Of a stretch of DNA of 64,000 nucleotides, positions 37,901 to 49,900 are shown piece by piece. The stretch lies in contig NC_060246.1 in the NCBI RefSeq assembly GCF_921293095.1, positions 15,270,001 through 15,334,000 of the forward strand, written 5' to 3'. The DNA is from Ischnura elegans (taxonomy: Eukaryota; Arthropoda; Insecta; Odonata; Coenagrionidae). The position numbers and the translations under genes were made by a program. The notes beneath the pieces are model-generated. The model worked only from the letters and a program-made list of their open reading frames with translations, searched no databases and was not told the origin of the DNA. The stretch's first letter is position 1. Every line of letters begins with the position of its first letter.

Positions 37901-40900
37901 ATAGATATCTATAGATATCTATATATTGTCTATTTTCATCTATGAATAGATGTATATCTATTAGATATCTAATAGGCATCTTTAGTAGATCTATAATAGA
38001 TGTCTAATAGGCATCTCTAATAGATGCCTATTAGATAGGCATCTCTAATAGTTAGATATTAGATATCTAATGGGCATCTCTAATAGATGCCTATTAGATA
38101 TCTAATAGGCATCTATAGTAGATCTATAATAGATGTCTAATAGGCATCTCTAATAGATGCCTATTAAATAACTAATAGGCATCTATAAGAGATCTACAAT
38201 AGATGTCTAATAGGCATCTCTAATAATTGCCTATTAGACATCTATTAGATATCTAATTGGCACATATAATAGATGTCTAATAGGCATCCTAAGTAGATGC
38301 CTATTAGACATCTATTAGATACATCTCTGTTAGACATCTATTAGATGCGGTTTTGGATGCATCTCCAAAAGAGTCTTTTAAAACACGATTCATGAGCTAT
38401 GGAAGCGATTTAACATTTGATTAAGGGACAATTTTTTTGGTTCCTTTATACTCGAGCGATGGCGGACTTAGAAAAATTATGCCACACATCGAACGATGCC
38501 AACCATGCAAAATGCATGACATCAGCAATCATATGTTCCCCCCTAGCTGCTGTTCCTCCTATTAGAATTAAGGTGAAAAGTACTAATAAACTTAATCATC
38601 ATAATTACATAAGATTGTTCTTCCCCTAACTGACAAGGGGAGACCACGTACCTTGCTCTGCCTTTTTCAATGCCGTATTTTTTATGGCATTTGAAATGGC
38701 GAACACATCTCTGAACCGATAGTGGTTCCATGGAATGGGCCTTAGTTTGGCTGTAAATAATTAATTTCCGAGTGGAATTTTTAACAATTCTTATATAAAT
38801 CCCAAAATAGCTGTTTCTACACAACAGGTTCAGTTGGTGTAGTGGTGAGCGCGTTTGACTATAACATGGGGAGCACAGGTTCAATGCTATACATCATGAT
38901 TTTTTTTTATTTTTTCTAGTTTTCATTTTGATCATACAGCGACGTCGTTTTCATTAATGTTATTTGCATCAAGCATAGGCATGAGAATTTTTTTTATTAT
39001 AGATATTGATAAGTCTAAAACAGATAAGTAGATATCTAATAGACACCTACAGTAGACATCTGATAGATATCTACAGTAGATATCTAATAGACATCTACAG
39101 TAGATATCTATTAGACCAGCTGCCATTTTGACAATAATATATCTAATAGATATCTACGATAGATGTCTATTAGATACCTATTTATCTGTCGGTAGATATC
39201 TATTAGACATCTAATAGATGTTTATTTTCCGTGTGGGATACGTGTAGGTAATCCGTTCGCATACGATGACGATATTTTCATTAACTATTTCCGTGCGTCA
39301 AAAGTTGTTACTTAATTTTTAAGTAGATATAGCGGATGAGCTAAAAGTTCGCTTGTAGTCAAAAAGTTAGGAATACTTTTAACGGATGCTCTGCTAAAGT
39401 GAACGGGGGAACGGGCCCATTCCTCTTCCCGGGGCCGGCTTTTATTTGCTTTCTGTGCTACATTTGCTAGCAGATTCCTTACTTGTTTCGAAAAGCTGTA
39501 GGTAGTTTGAAATATCCGCTATTAAATGTTTTATATTTTAAGATTCTCGTGGCATAACGGTTCATGAGGGAGGATATCTAAGAAACATAGGGCAAGAAAT
39601 TTTTTTTGGCAGTAAGGCAATCTTCAGTAAGTCGATGCGTAAAGGACAAATGTCGTCCACAAATCAAGGAAAGAATGATAGTCTCATATTGATGTTTTAA
39701 CTTTATACAGCTACCGAAACATAAGCCTCTGATAATAAAATTAATGAAACTTAAAGTTTCAATTTCATCTTTAGATTTCGTGCATTGGCTGGATTTATAA
39801 GGCTTTTGGGGGCAAATGATAGCAGCCATGAGACAATATGGTGGATCATCGGCAACATGGCGTCCGGTGACAATGTAAACAAGTGTGGCTCCTGTTATAT
39901 TAGCCTCGACATGATGGAAAAACTTGTCCTTTGTGGGATATGTCTGAATTACTTTCACCTTAAATGCTCAAAGTTGAATGAGCTCAGTTTTAAAGTCGTC
40001 CAAGAAAACCAGTCACTTTTCTGGACCTGTCTAAATTGCACTGTCAAAAAACTTCGTGCTGTCTTCAAGATGGCTGACACGATTACTGTACTTGCTACAG
40101 AAGTGGAGCACCTTAAAATGAAATTAAGCAGTTTAACCCTGGGAAAAGACTGCAGTATACGTATAGCTGAGAAGTCGCATGTTTCCACAATCATTCCTAA
40201 ACGTGGGGAAACTAACGTTTCGTCTGAATCTGGAGCTATTCCTGTTCCTCCAGCGGTTATTGATATTCTCCCGCAAGGAAGAAACGCTGAATTTGAAAAT
40301 GCAGTAATCGGAACTGTTGGTGACATTTCTGACAAAATTAGCAATAATCAAAATGAAGCTGATGATCCTGTGAACGACGGCTTTCAAGAGTTTATCTCCA
40401 AAAAGAAAAGGAGAACAAATCAACAGGTACGTAATCAGCAGACGGACAATACCCAAAAATGTACTCGAGCAGCAAACCAGGAGTCGACGAACTCATTCAG
40501 AGGACATAAGCCCAAAAATAAACGCAATCAATGTGTTTTTGGGACAAACAAGGAAGTGGAAACCTTCACGGCGATCCCTAGACGAGCCTGGATATTTCTC
40601 GGGCGCATTAATCCAAAAACTACTACCAATGAAATATTAGGTTTCCTGCGACGCAAATTTATTGATAGGGAGTTTGAGTGTGAAGAAGTTAAAAGAAGTA
40701 AAAAGAGTGTTTCATTTAAGATTGAGGCCGATTTAACTCTTCTTGATAAATTACTCAGTCGTGAACTCTGGCCCCTGGATGCATGTATAAAGCGATTTAT
40801 TTTTCGCAAGCCCTTCGCCCGCAGTGATAGGGTAAATGTATCGATGGTAAATGATGAAAGTGTCGGGGAAAATCATACAGATCTACCCTTGGTGGACCCA

Positions 40901-43900
40901 TCTGGGTTGTCGCAGGATCACTCGGGAACTGGACCTCGGGAAATTCCAGTGAACACTGTGTCGTATAATACAAGATCGAAATCTAAGTGACTAGGAGAAG
41001 ATGGAAACTTGCTCAAGTTTCTTTATTTAAACATTCGATCTCTCAGAAATAAGACTACTGATTTAGAGGTCCTTCTTCAAGAAAAGAAGAGTGATGTTTT
41101 ATTGGTAACAGAACATTGGCTGTTAAGTGACGAAATACAATGCTATGCTATCAATGACATGAAACTTGCAGCTTCGTTTTGTAGACAGGATAACAGAGGG
41201 GGAGGTGTTGCAATTTATTGCAAACCTTCCTTGTCTTTTTCATGCAAGAAGACGAAACATAACATTGAAAAAGTCCATGAATGTGCATCAGTAATCTTAA
41301 GAGCATATAAACTCAGTCTAGGGGTAATTGTGACGTATAGATCTCCAAGTGCCTCTTTCATCTCTTTCTTACAGGAATTCAGTGACACAATTCAATTTGT
41401 GCTAAGTTGTAATGTTAACTACCTAATAATCCTTGGTGATTTTAACATTGATTTAAAAAGTCCCTCTATCCAACGTGAAGAACTTGGTGCCCTGTTTCAA
41501 TCTTTTGGCTTAGCAGTAATTAACGATGTCCCCACGAGGGTAACTTCTCAATCTTCTACTCTTATCGACCTAGTTGTAACTAACTTACCAAATAAGAGGA
41601 TTTTGTCTAATACCATATTTAGTCATATGTCTGACCATTGTGTCCTTGATATTGAGGTGAAGCTTGATGATTTTAAATCTACTGCACCAATATATATTAC
41701 TAAACGTTTTTATAATGATAGCAGCGTTGATGAATTTCTTAAGAGTTTGGCATGCGTCATTTGGGAGGATGAGAATTACATTTCTGATGTCGATATTAAA
41801 TTTAACTCCTTCCTTAACAAATTTTTATTAAATTTTAACCATTCCTTTCCTTTAAAAACAATAAAGTCTACCTGTAAAAGGAAAAATGTCAAATTCACGT
41901 CGGAGCTGATGGACATGAGTATTAGAGTAAGAGATTTACATCGTCAATGTAAATTTTCTGATCCATCGCTTTATAATGAGTATAAAGTACTTCTGCACAA
42001 TTATAAAACTCAAATCAAGGAGTTTAAGAAAAATTATTACAGCCAGTGTATCTCCTTATCTAATAATTCATGCAAAGCAGCATGGAATGTTATTAAGCAG
42101 CAGACGAATAATAAACCCACCCAACAGTCGCCACCTTTCATAAAGTTTAAGGATATTGCTGTTTCAAAGCCCGAAAACATAGCAAATTGTTTTAATAAAC
42201 AGTTCTGTCAAGTTAATGATGATAGCATTCCATCCACTATCAAAGCGATGAGTACTTCTGCCTCAATATTTCTTTTTCCCACAGATCCTGCCGAGGTTGA
42301 AGATGTCATAAAATCTCTCGCTAATAAATGGTCTGTCGGAAGTGATGGGGTACCTATGCCTATTATTAAGCTAGCTGCTAAAATTATTTCTACCCCTCTA
42401 TCGGATATCTTCAATTTATCAATCTGCAATGGTCATTTTCCGACAAATTTAAAATTTTCTGTGTTATGCCCAATTCATAAAAAGGGATCTTTGAGTGACT
42501 CAAATAACTATAGACCCATAGCACTACTTTCTGTTTTCTCGAAAATCTTTGAAAAACTCTTTTACAACCGTATCATTGTCTATCTGTGTAAATTTAATTT
42601 ATTGAATCTCTCCCAACATGGCTTTATTAAAGGCAAGTCAACTATGTCTGCTGTTTTTCAGCTTGTTAATGACATTATCTTAGGTCTTGCCAACCAGAAA
42701 GCAATTATTGGGATTTTTTATGATTTAACAAAGGCATTTGATACTGTTAACCATTGCATATTGTACAGTAAACTTGTCCAAATCGGAATTAATGGCAATG
42801 CTTTAGCTTGGATAAAATCCTATTTAACTAATCGTAAGCAGGTAGTGCAATTAAACACTAATTGTAATGGTGATGTTAATCAGAACTACTCAGATGTCCT
42901 TATTTCAAATTGTGGAGTGCCCCAAGGATCTATTCTAGGGCCACTATTATTCATCATTTTTATTAACGACCTACCATCTCATTTGCATCAGAGTAAAGTC
43001 ATTTTATATGCTGATGATGCTACTACTCTGAGTTTTGGTAATAAGACAGGGGAGGTGATTGATATGGCACGCTCATCAGTAGCACAGATGATTGACTGGT
43101 GTAAAAGTAATAACTTAAAATTGAATGGAAATAAAACATGTTTTTTAAATTTCCATCACAAAATTAGTCCACCAGAAACGAGTCCTCTACTTAAGACTAA
43201 TTCATCAACAGCCATTCAGCAGTCTAGCTCTACAAAATTTTTAGGGTTGAAATTAACTGAAAACCTTGATTGGCAATATCATATTGAGGATTTAGTTAGC
43301 AAAATGGCAACGGGAATATATATGATTCGCAAATTGGCTCCAACTACTTCATTAGAAATACTGAAATTGATATATTATGCCAAAATTCATTCTCACTTGG
43401 CTTATTGTGTAGTTTTATGGGGAAACACAAGTGCTGCTGCTAGAGCATTCTCTATGCAAAAAAGAGCCTTGAAAGTTATGGCAAATGTGTCCATCAGGTC
43501 TCCTGGAAAGCCATTATTTCTAAAATATAATATAATGACACTACCGAGTATGTACATTTTTTACTGTGCATTATTTGTAAAAAAGAACCCTACCTTATTT
43601 TTACCAAACTCCTCGGTTCATGCCTATCTGACCCGTGGGAGTGAAAATATACATATTTTACAACAATTATGTGCCAAAAGAGGTCCACATCACTCTGCCT
43701 CGCTTATTTTTAACAAATTGCCTACGAGTATAAAACATATTTCAAATATTAATGTTTTTAAGACAGAATTAAAAATTTTTTTACAGCCTAAGGGTTATTA
43801 TAATGTAAATGAATTTTTGTCTGATAGTTAATGACAACATGTATGTTTTGATGTTCTTCCTGACAATGTTCTATGTCACATGTTTGACCCATAGAACAAT

Positions 43901-46900
43901 AAAGATATTATTATTATTATTATAGTTACACCATTGGAAGGAGAGGAAGGGGGTTAGAACTACAATAGGATGTCATGTTCTAACTCTATCCATTACATGC
44001 ACAATTCACGAATATTATAATACTGCACGGTACAAATTTCTTCTGCTTCTTCTCGCCCGTGATTTGCGTTCTTCACTTGTTTTAGAGATCTTCAGCGTCT
44101 GCCGCTAGCTTAGTGTTTAAAGAAAATCCAAATTTATCCTTTAATAAGAGTCCAATTCGGTTAAGAAACATATAATTAATTTTTTATTCACGTTGGAACA
44201 AACTTCCTTCTCAAAAAAATGACTAGTATATAAAAAAGTGAACCAAACTTATAGTACCAATTATGATTCTCATACTCGCCTGCAGAAAGGGCGTTAAGAC
44301 TTTTGGCCGGGCCATACGATATGGCCCCTCGAGAGTGGAATCGGTTTAGGCCGTAATTTCGGGTCAGACCATAAGAAACTTACGGCCGGCCATACGTATG
44401 GCCCCGTTTAGTAGAATAGCCCTGCTGAAGGCAAGCAATGGAAACCGATTATTTTTCAATGATATCTTACATTTTTCATTGGATAGCTTGTCATCCATAG
44501 TCGAAAGCCAGCCTCTAATACAGTGGCACCACTCAGCGAGTTCACAATGTTCTCCAAATTGGACATCCAAGGGCCAGCCAAGTGGATGTTCTCCAAGCAC
44601 ACCCACTGGCCTTTGAGTTGGGCATCTTGTATTGCATTCTCTGCCAGGATATCCTGATTTTTGTAAGAAATGAGGAATTTCATTTTAGGAGATCAGGTGT
44701 GATCTTTGGATGCTAATGAATGAACACAAACATTGTGATATGTTTACTTTATTACTCATCAACACCTCACATCAAGCCTACTTATTAAGAGCAATCATAA
44801 ATCAATTGAACAAGTGTCTTCTCCCCAGATTCTGGGTGTATGTTTGAGTTCAAATCTTTCTTGGACCCAACATACTGATCTCTTGAGTCATAAACTAAGT
44901 TCCACATGTTACTTCCTGAGACAACTTAGTAGTACGGTGAGAAGGGATACACTTGTTAGTCTGTACTACGGGGAGTTTTATTCCCATATCATAAACAGCA
45001 TCATTTTCTGGGGTTCGTCTCATTGCGCATTTTCCAACGTCAAAAAAAGGCTGTCAGAATCATAGCCCATAAGCCATTCAGACATTCATGCAGACCCTTA
45101 TTCAAGGAGCTAGGCTTTCTACCAATTCCTTGCATTTACATAATGATTACAGTGTTGTACATCAAATCAAATATTGAAACAATATTAGGGTATTCATTTT
45201 GTGAAGGCCGTTCTTTTCCCCACAGCATTTATTTTGCGAAGGCCGTTCTTTTCCTCACAGCATTCTTTTTTCGGAGGGCATTATTTTTTTGGAGGCCATT
45301 CGTTTCCTCTGGCTGTTCATTTGGGATCTCGCGTTCATTTTAATTTCGTGTTCATTTGAACATTTGCGTTCGATGAACAGGATGCGATGGTTCAGGTTTG
45401 CAGTCAATTTACAGGTCGGTTATCTGTTCGTAAGTTGTGCTATAGTTCAAAGTTAATTTAAACATTAGGTTAAAACTTTAGACAAAATTAGTAATATTAA
45501 TGCAAAAATCTATTTCAGCAAATGGAAAAGTTAAACGTAAATTGTTTAACTATGTTATATCCACTACATATTTTGCTATTAAATTATTCGTACTGGAATT
45601 AACTTTTCACTGGGTCAATCCGTATTTTCCCCTGCTTTAAGAGGTCTGAACTGATGATTTTAGGAAACAAAAATTTGGCTTCAACTTTCCTCAAATTACT
45701 TGCTTGTAGTGTAACTACACATCGAAGGGGAAGGACCTGGTACTCTTCTGGAAAAGCCTACGGAGGCATATATCCATCATTTTCAAAGGAATAAAATCAA
45801 TATGTTACCTGCGGCCATTTTATTTGATGACATTAGGTTTTTCACGTCGCGACATTTTATTAATTTTATTGTGACCACATAGCTTGATTGCACATAAATA
45901 CACTTCAAAGCGTCAAATCTTTCTTTGCTTTCCATGTTTAATATTTGAATATGTTACACAATTCCATGGGTGTAACATTTTTACTATTTTTTTTACATTC
46001 TACCAAAAGTACTAATTTAGCAATTAAACTGATAATTTCTCACTGTCTTACGCATGCTATTATTGACAGTTAATTGCATTGTTAGAGTGGATAGATACCA
46101 GGTGCAGGCTATAACGAGGAGAAATAAAGTGATATTTTACCAAGGAGTCTAAGAGAGGGATTCACAAATTACATTTATACTAAAAATATTTATAAAGAAC
46201 AGTTAGCTGTGTATGAAAGTCTAAATTGCTCACAAGAGCAGCATTTAAAAAAACTTTTCTGGTGCTAAATATGCGAATAACATCAGACGCTGGGTTGATA
46301 AATATTAATTCTGGCTTAATCTACAAGTGGACAGCAGATATTGTCCTGCACACAGATAACCAAGTAAAGGCCCAGGACAGAATTTGCTTGAAATTACTAT
46401 GACAAGCTGCACAAACCATATGATACCACACTAAGCTTCATTTACTCTTAACGTTCGATGAACAGTATTTTCTACCTGAATGACCGTGACTGTTCACCAT
46501 GAACAGATATTTTGAACTGTTCTTTTTAGTGAACAGGTTCACAGTGAACTGTTCATCAAAATGAACAGTTTAACCCACCTCTAGATGACATGCACGAGAT
46601 TTAAAAAAGAATGAGACCAAACACACATCACAATTTTCAATGAAACAAATGCTGTATGAGCACACTCACATATTTCGAGACAGATTGGAAATGCTAGCTG
46701 CATAAATCATGCAGCTCAGCAGCTTCACCTCGAAGTTTATGACATCACAAAGTTGCAAAATTGGCCGTGTTGGCCACCTGGCTCCCTCCTTTGCAGTCTT
46801 ATTGCTTGAAAGACAGAAGGAGCACATTCCTTACTCTCTACTTCTCCTTCACACGCTTCTGCTACCCCACCCCTCACTGAGCAGTCGTCTCATTCTGTAC

Positions 46901-49900
46901 AGTTTGCCATAGTTGACGTCTATATATCGCTCTCAATTGTGTTGCAGATTGTACAGTTGCAATTTAATTTAATGATAAATTAAACTTATATAAATGTCTT
47001 CCAAAGTGAGGAAACATTCCTATTTGGATAGGGTGAACTCAATATATGTATGCAATGTGTATGTACTGTGGCGTGAAACTATGTATCGCAGGGAAGCACA
47101 AAATCCACCTCACCACTACTGAAGCATCCGCGACTGAAACACAAGCGATGAAATTCGGAGAGTGAGAAAGTGACCAAATTCGGGGGAAAAGTGTGTGAGG
47201 ATAGTTTGAAAATATTGAAATGTGTATGATATTCCGAATAGCATTCCTTTTATTCCATATACCCTGAAAAAAGTTGAATAATTACTTCATTTTAAAATAA
47301 TGGAGAACTTGCAAGGATTTTGTACAGGCAATTTAACTCATGCATCGTATAGAACAACAAAAATCTTTAAAAAGTACACTTCTCTTTAACCTGAGTGACG
47401 CATATTAACTGAACAATAGCGCCCTGAAAATAATGAAATCGTTTTACGGCATTAATGACGCGTGACGTCATATATGCCGTTCCGTGGCATGGTAACCAGG
47501 CATAACAAAGTGTTTATCAGTTCGAGACGCTGGAAAGTGGATTTACCTTGAGATATACATCTCCTGCGCTGAAGTACAAGTTTAAAGAAGTACGCTATCT
47601 GTTTTTATTTTACACTTAAGAGAATTATCGGCATGGAAGCTGGATATATTCGTGCGTAGTCCGGAAATCTGCCCGAAGTCGATTCTCCCATAATAATGGA
47701 GTACTTAATGAGCTGTGACAAGTAAACATCAGCTGAAATAAGAAATGTAAAGGCTTTGCGGTAAGTATTTTATGTTATTTACAGGATAAATGAATATATA
47801 AATTGTTTTCATGTGAATTCTGTTGCACAAGGTCGTCATTATTAGCAAAGTTGTGATAACACATGTGACCTTTTCGCAAACATTATGAATTTCTATTTCA
47901 GATCTATGAGAAAAAAATACATTGGGAGGGCGACTTGACGTGTGCCATTACAAAGATCTAATAATTTATGCCGGGTGAAGTGTTTTTCTGGAACGTAAAG
48001 TTACGGCCAAAAATTATAATGCCACCGTGGTGTTCGACGAAGCGTCGAAGACGATTTTGAGCATTGTCTGTCACGATTGCACAGCGTCATCGGGTAATTA
48101 TAATGCATCGGCGTAATGATTCATTAGTACTAGTTATTAACTAATTCATGCATATCTTTATTAGTAGCTGTGACCACAGTTAATGGCTTTATAAGTACCT
48201 TTATGTTATGATGTTTATTTGTAATGGTTTCAAGTAACTCTTAAATTTATTGTAATTTCATCAAAGTTTAGACGTATACCGACGTTTTTATAGATGAAAT
48301 ATGCAAGTAGAATCGATGGTAATATGTAAAATAATAATTTGTAAAAAATAAAATGTGAATTATTTTTCTGGAAGATGACTAATGATGCAATGTTTACCAC
48401 TTCATGTTTTAAGGGGGATGCAAGCATGCCTTCCTTGGCTTTCCTAGTGTGGCTCCACAACAAGAGCTTAGAGCCTTCCCCAACTGAAGTTGAGTGCTAT
48501 TGGCGCAAGCCACCTTTGTCTGGTGTGAGAAACCTACTCCTTATGGCCACCGATCTAGGAAATTTGAAGCCTGTGGACCCAATTCTTGGAATTGGTGATT
48601 TCAAGGACCGGGTATAGATGGACTGCAGGGAAAATAACAATCAATGTGTTCTGTTGGCTTACAACTCTCGCTCTCACTCCCTTGAGCAGTTGGACTTATT
48701 TTATTTGGGCATTTTATTTAAAACTCAAAATTTGACCCATAAGCTCTATGAGGATTCAGCTGACAGGTTTTCGGAGTTACTACCGCGTAGATTCATCTCT
48801 GCAGACGACAGTTTCACCGGCATTACAGCAGGCTTCTTCAGGTCAATGAAGTGGAGATCCGTGATATCGCCCGTCTCTTAAACACCCCGTCGGAGGCCGG
48901 TGCAAGAAGCCTTCTGCAATACCGGCGAAATTGTCGTCTGCAGAGATGAGTCTACGCGGTAGTAACTCCGAAAACCTGTCTGCTGAATCCTCACCACACC
49001 GCGAAAGCCTACACAAGGAGCTCTATGAGGACTTTATTCAATTTGCTAAGTCAAAAATGACCCTGCCCCTTTGTTTACAAGCATCATCATTGACTGTTGG
49101 GCAGGCATCATGTCACCTGTGGCATAAGTTGAGGTATGCACGATTGGGTGCCTCAATTATTTATACAGAGGGTAACTGTAAGATGGATGGTGATGGTGCC
49201 CTGGCAGAGCTGCTGTTGGGTGCTCGACCCTTTAAAATCACAGGGCCTGAAGAGGGGGAAAGACCTAGAAGGTGATGTAATTAAGTCATTAAGACGAGAG
49301 TTGGGTGTTAGTTTTGAAAATACAGGACTTTTATTGAAAGCTGAACTCCCTGAATTTGTGGCATCGCCTGATTAGTTCTGAATATGTGGTAATGGTGAAG
49401 TGTCCCACATCTGAAACATGCAAGAATTATATTAGCAAATGTGGGAAAGTGGGCGGTAGATGCCATGCACAACTGCAACTCCAAATGTTGTTTTATGGGA
49501 AGGAAATAAGAATATTGTGCGTTGCTGACCCTAAGTACGAAGTCATTTCCAAAATTGAAATTAAAAATGTCAATTATTATACACATTTAGCGAAGACACT
49601 GGTTGACTGGGCCAGAGAACCCTGGAGAAAAAATATATTCCCACTGTTAATTAAAGCCCTTTGATTTCAATAAAATGTTTTAATGGATTTTACTTTACAA
49701 TTTCTTTTAAAACCTTAATCCATTTAAATTTCACCAGAAGTCAACTGTCTATGTTAACAACCTATCTCTGTATTCCATAATTGGAATGGTTGGATTATGG
49801 ATGGCAAAATGTGAGTAATGTGAATATGAAAATATGAGTTACCTGAGAAAATATGAGGTGCTTCTAAACTTATGGTAAAATACTGATTTCAGAGGTTTGT

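Larger units (their letters stand above)
39240..43924 (+). mobile_element. Full-length or near full-length non-LTR retrotransposon (LINE), PHD-ORF1 type
   Basis: ORF1 and ORF2 are both open. The 3' UTR is short and ends in AATAAAGATATTATTATTATT, a TTA-microsatellite tail. An apurinic-type endonuclease plus reverse transcriptase, no RNase H, and a PHD-finger ORF1 place it in the CR1/L2/Jockey-like group; the exact clade is not resolved. The 5' boundary is approximate: it lies between the neighbouring element's right end (39235) and the ORF1 start. The element is antisense to the dynein gene and sits in one of its introns. Confidence 0.9.
37532..44424. mobile_element. Large TIR-bounded unit with GGCCATACGTATGGCC subterminal repeats
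   Basis: The left end CAGGGTTATTCCACTAATCG mirrors the right end CAGGGCTATTCTACTAAACG. Inside both ends are repeated palindromic blocks of the GGCCATACGTATGGCC / CGGCCATAAG type (37,545-37,720 and 44,300-44,403), likely binding sites. CTG stands outside both ends as a possible 3-bp target duplication. The span holds two later insertions, the element at 37891-39235 and the LINE. Without them it is a sub-kilobase non-autonomous element. Confidence 0.65.

Noticed and set aside
39785-39856. N-terminal extension of LINE ORF1 before ATG 39857
   Set aside because: It begins at a non-ATG codon, and the PHD finger is complete from the ATG.
41001-41030. ATG at 41001 as the ORF2 start
   Set aside because: It is in a different frame and hits TAA after nine codons. 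It could only matter for re-initiation upstream of ORF2, which does not fit the frame.
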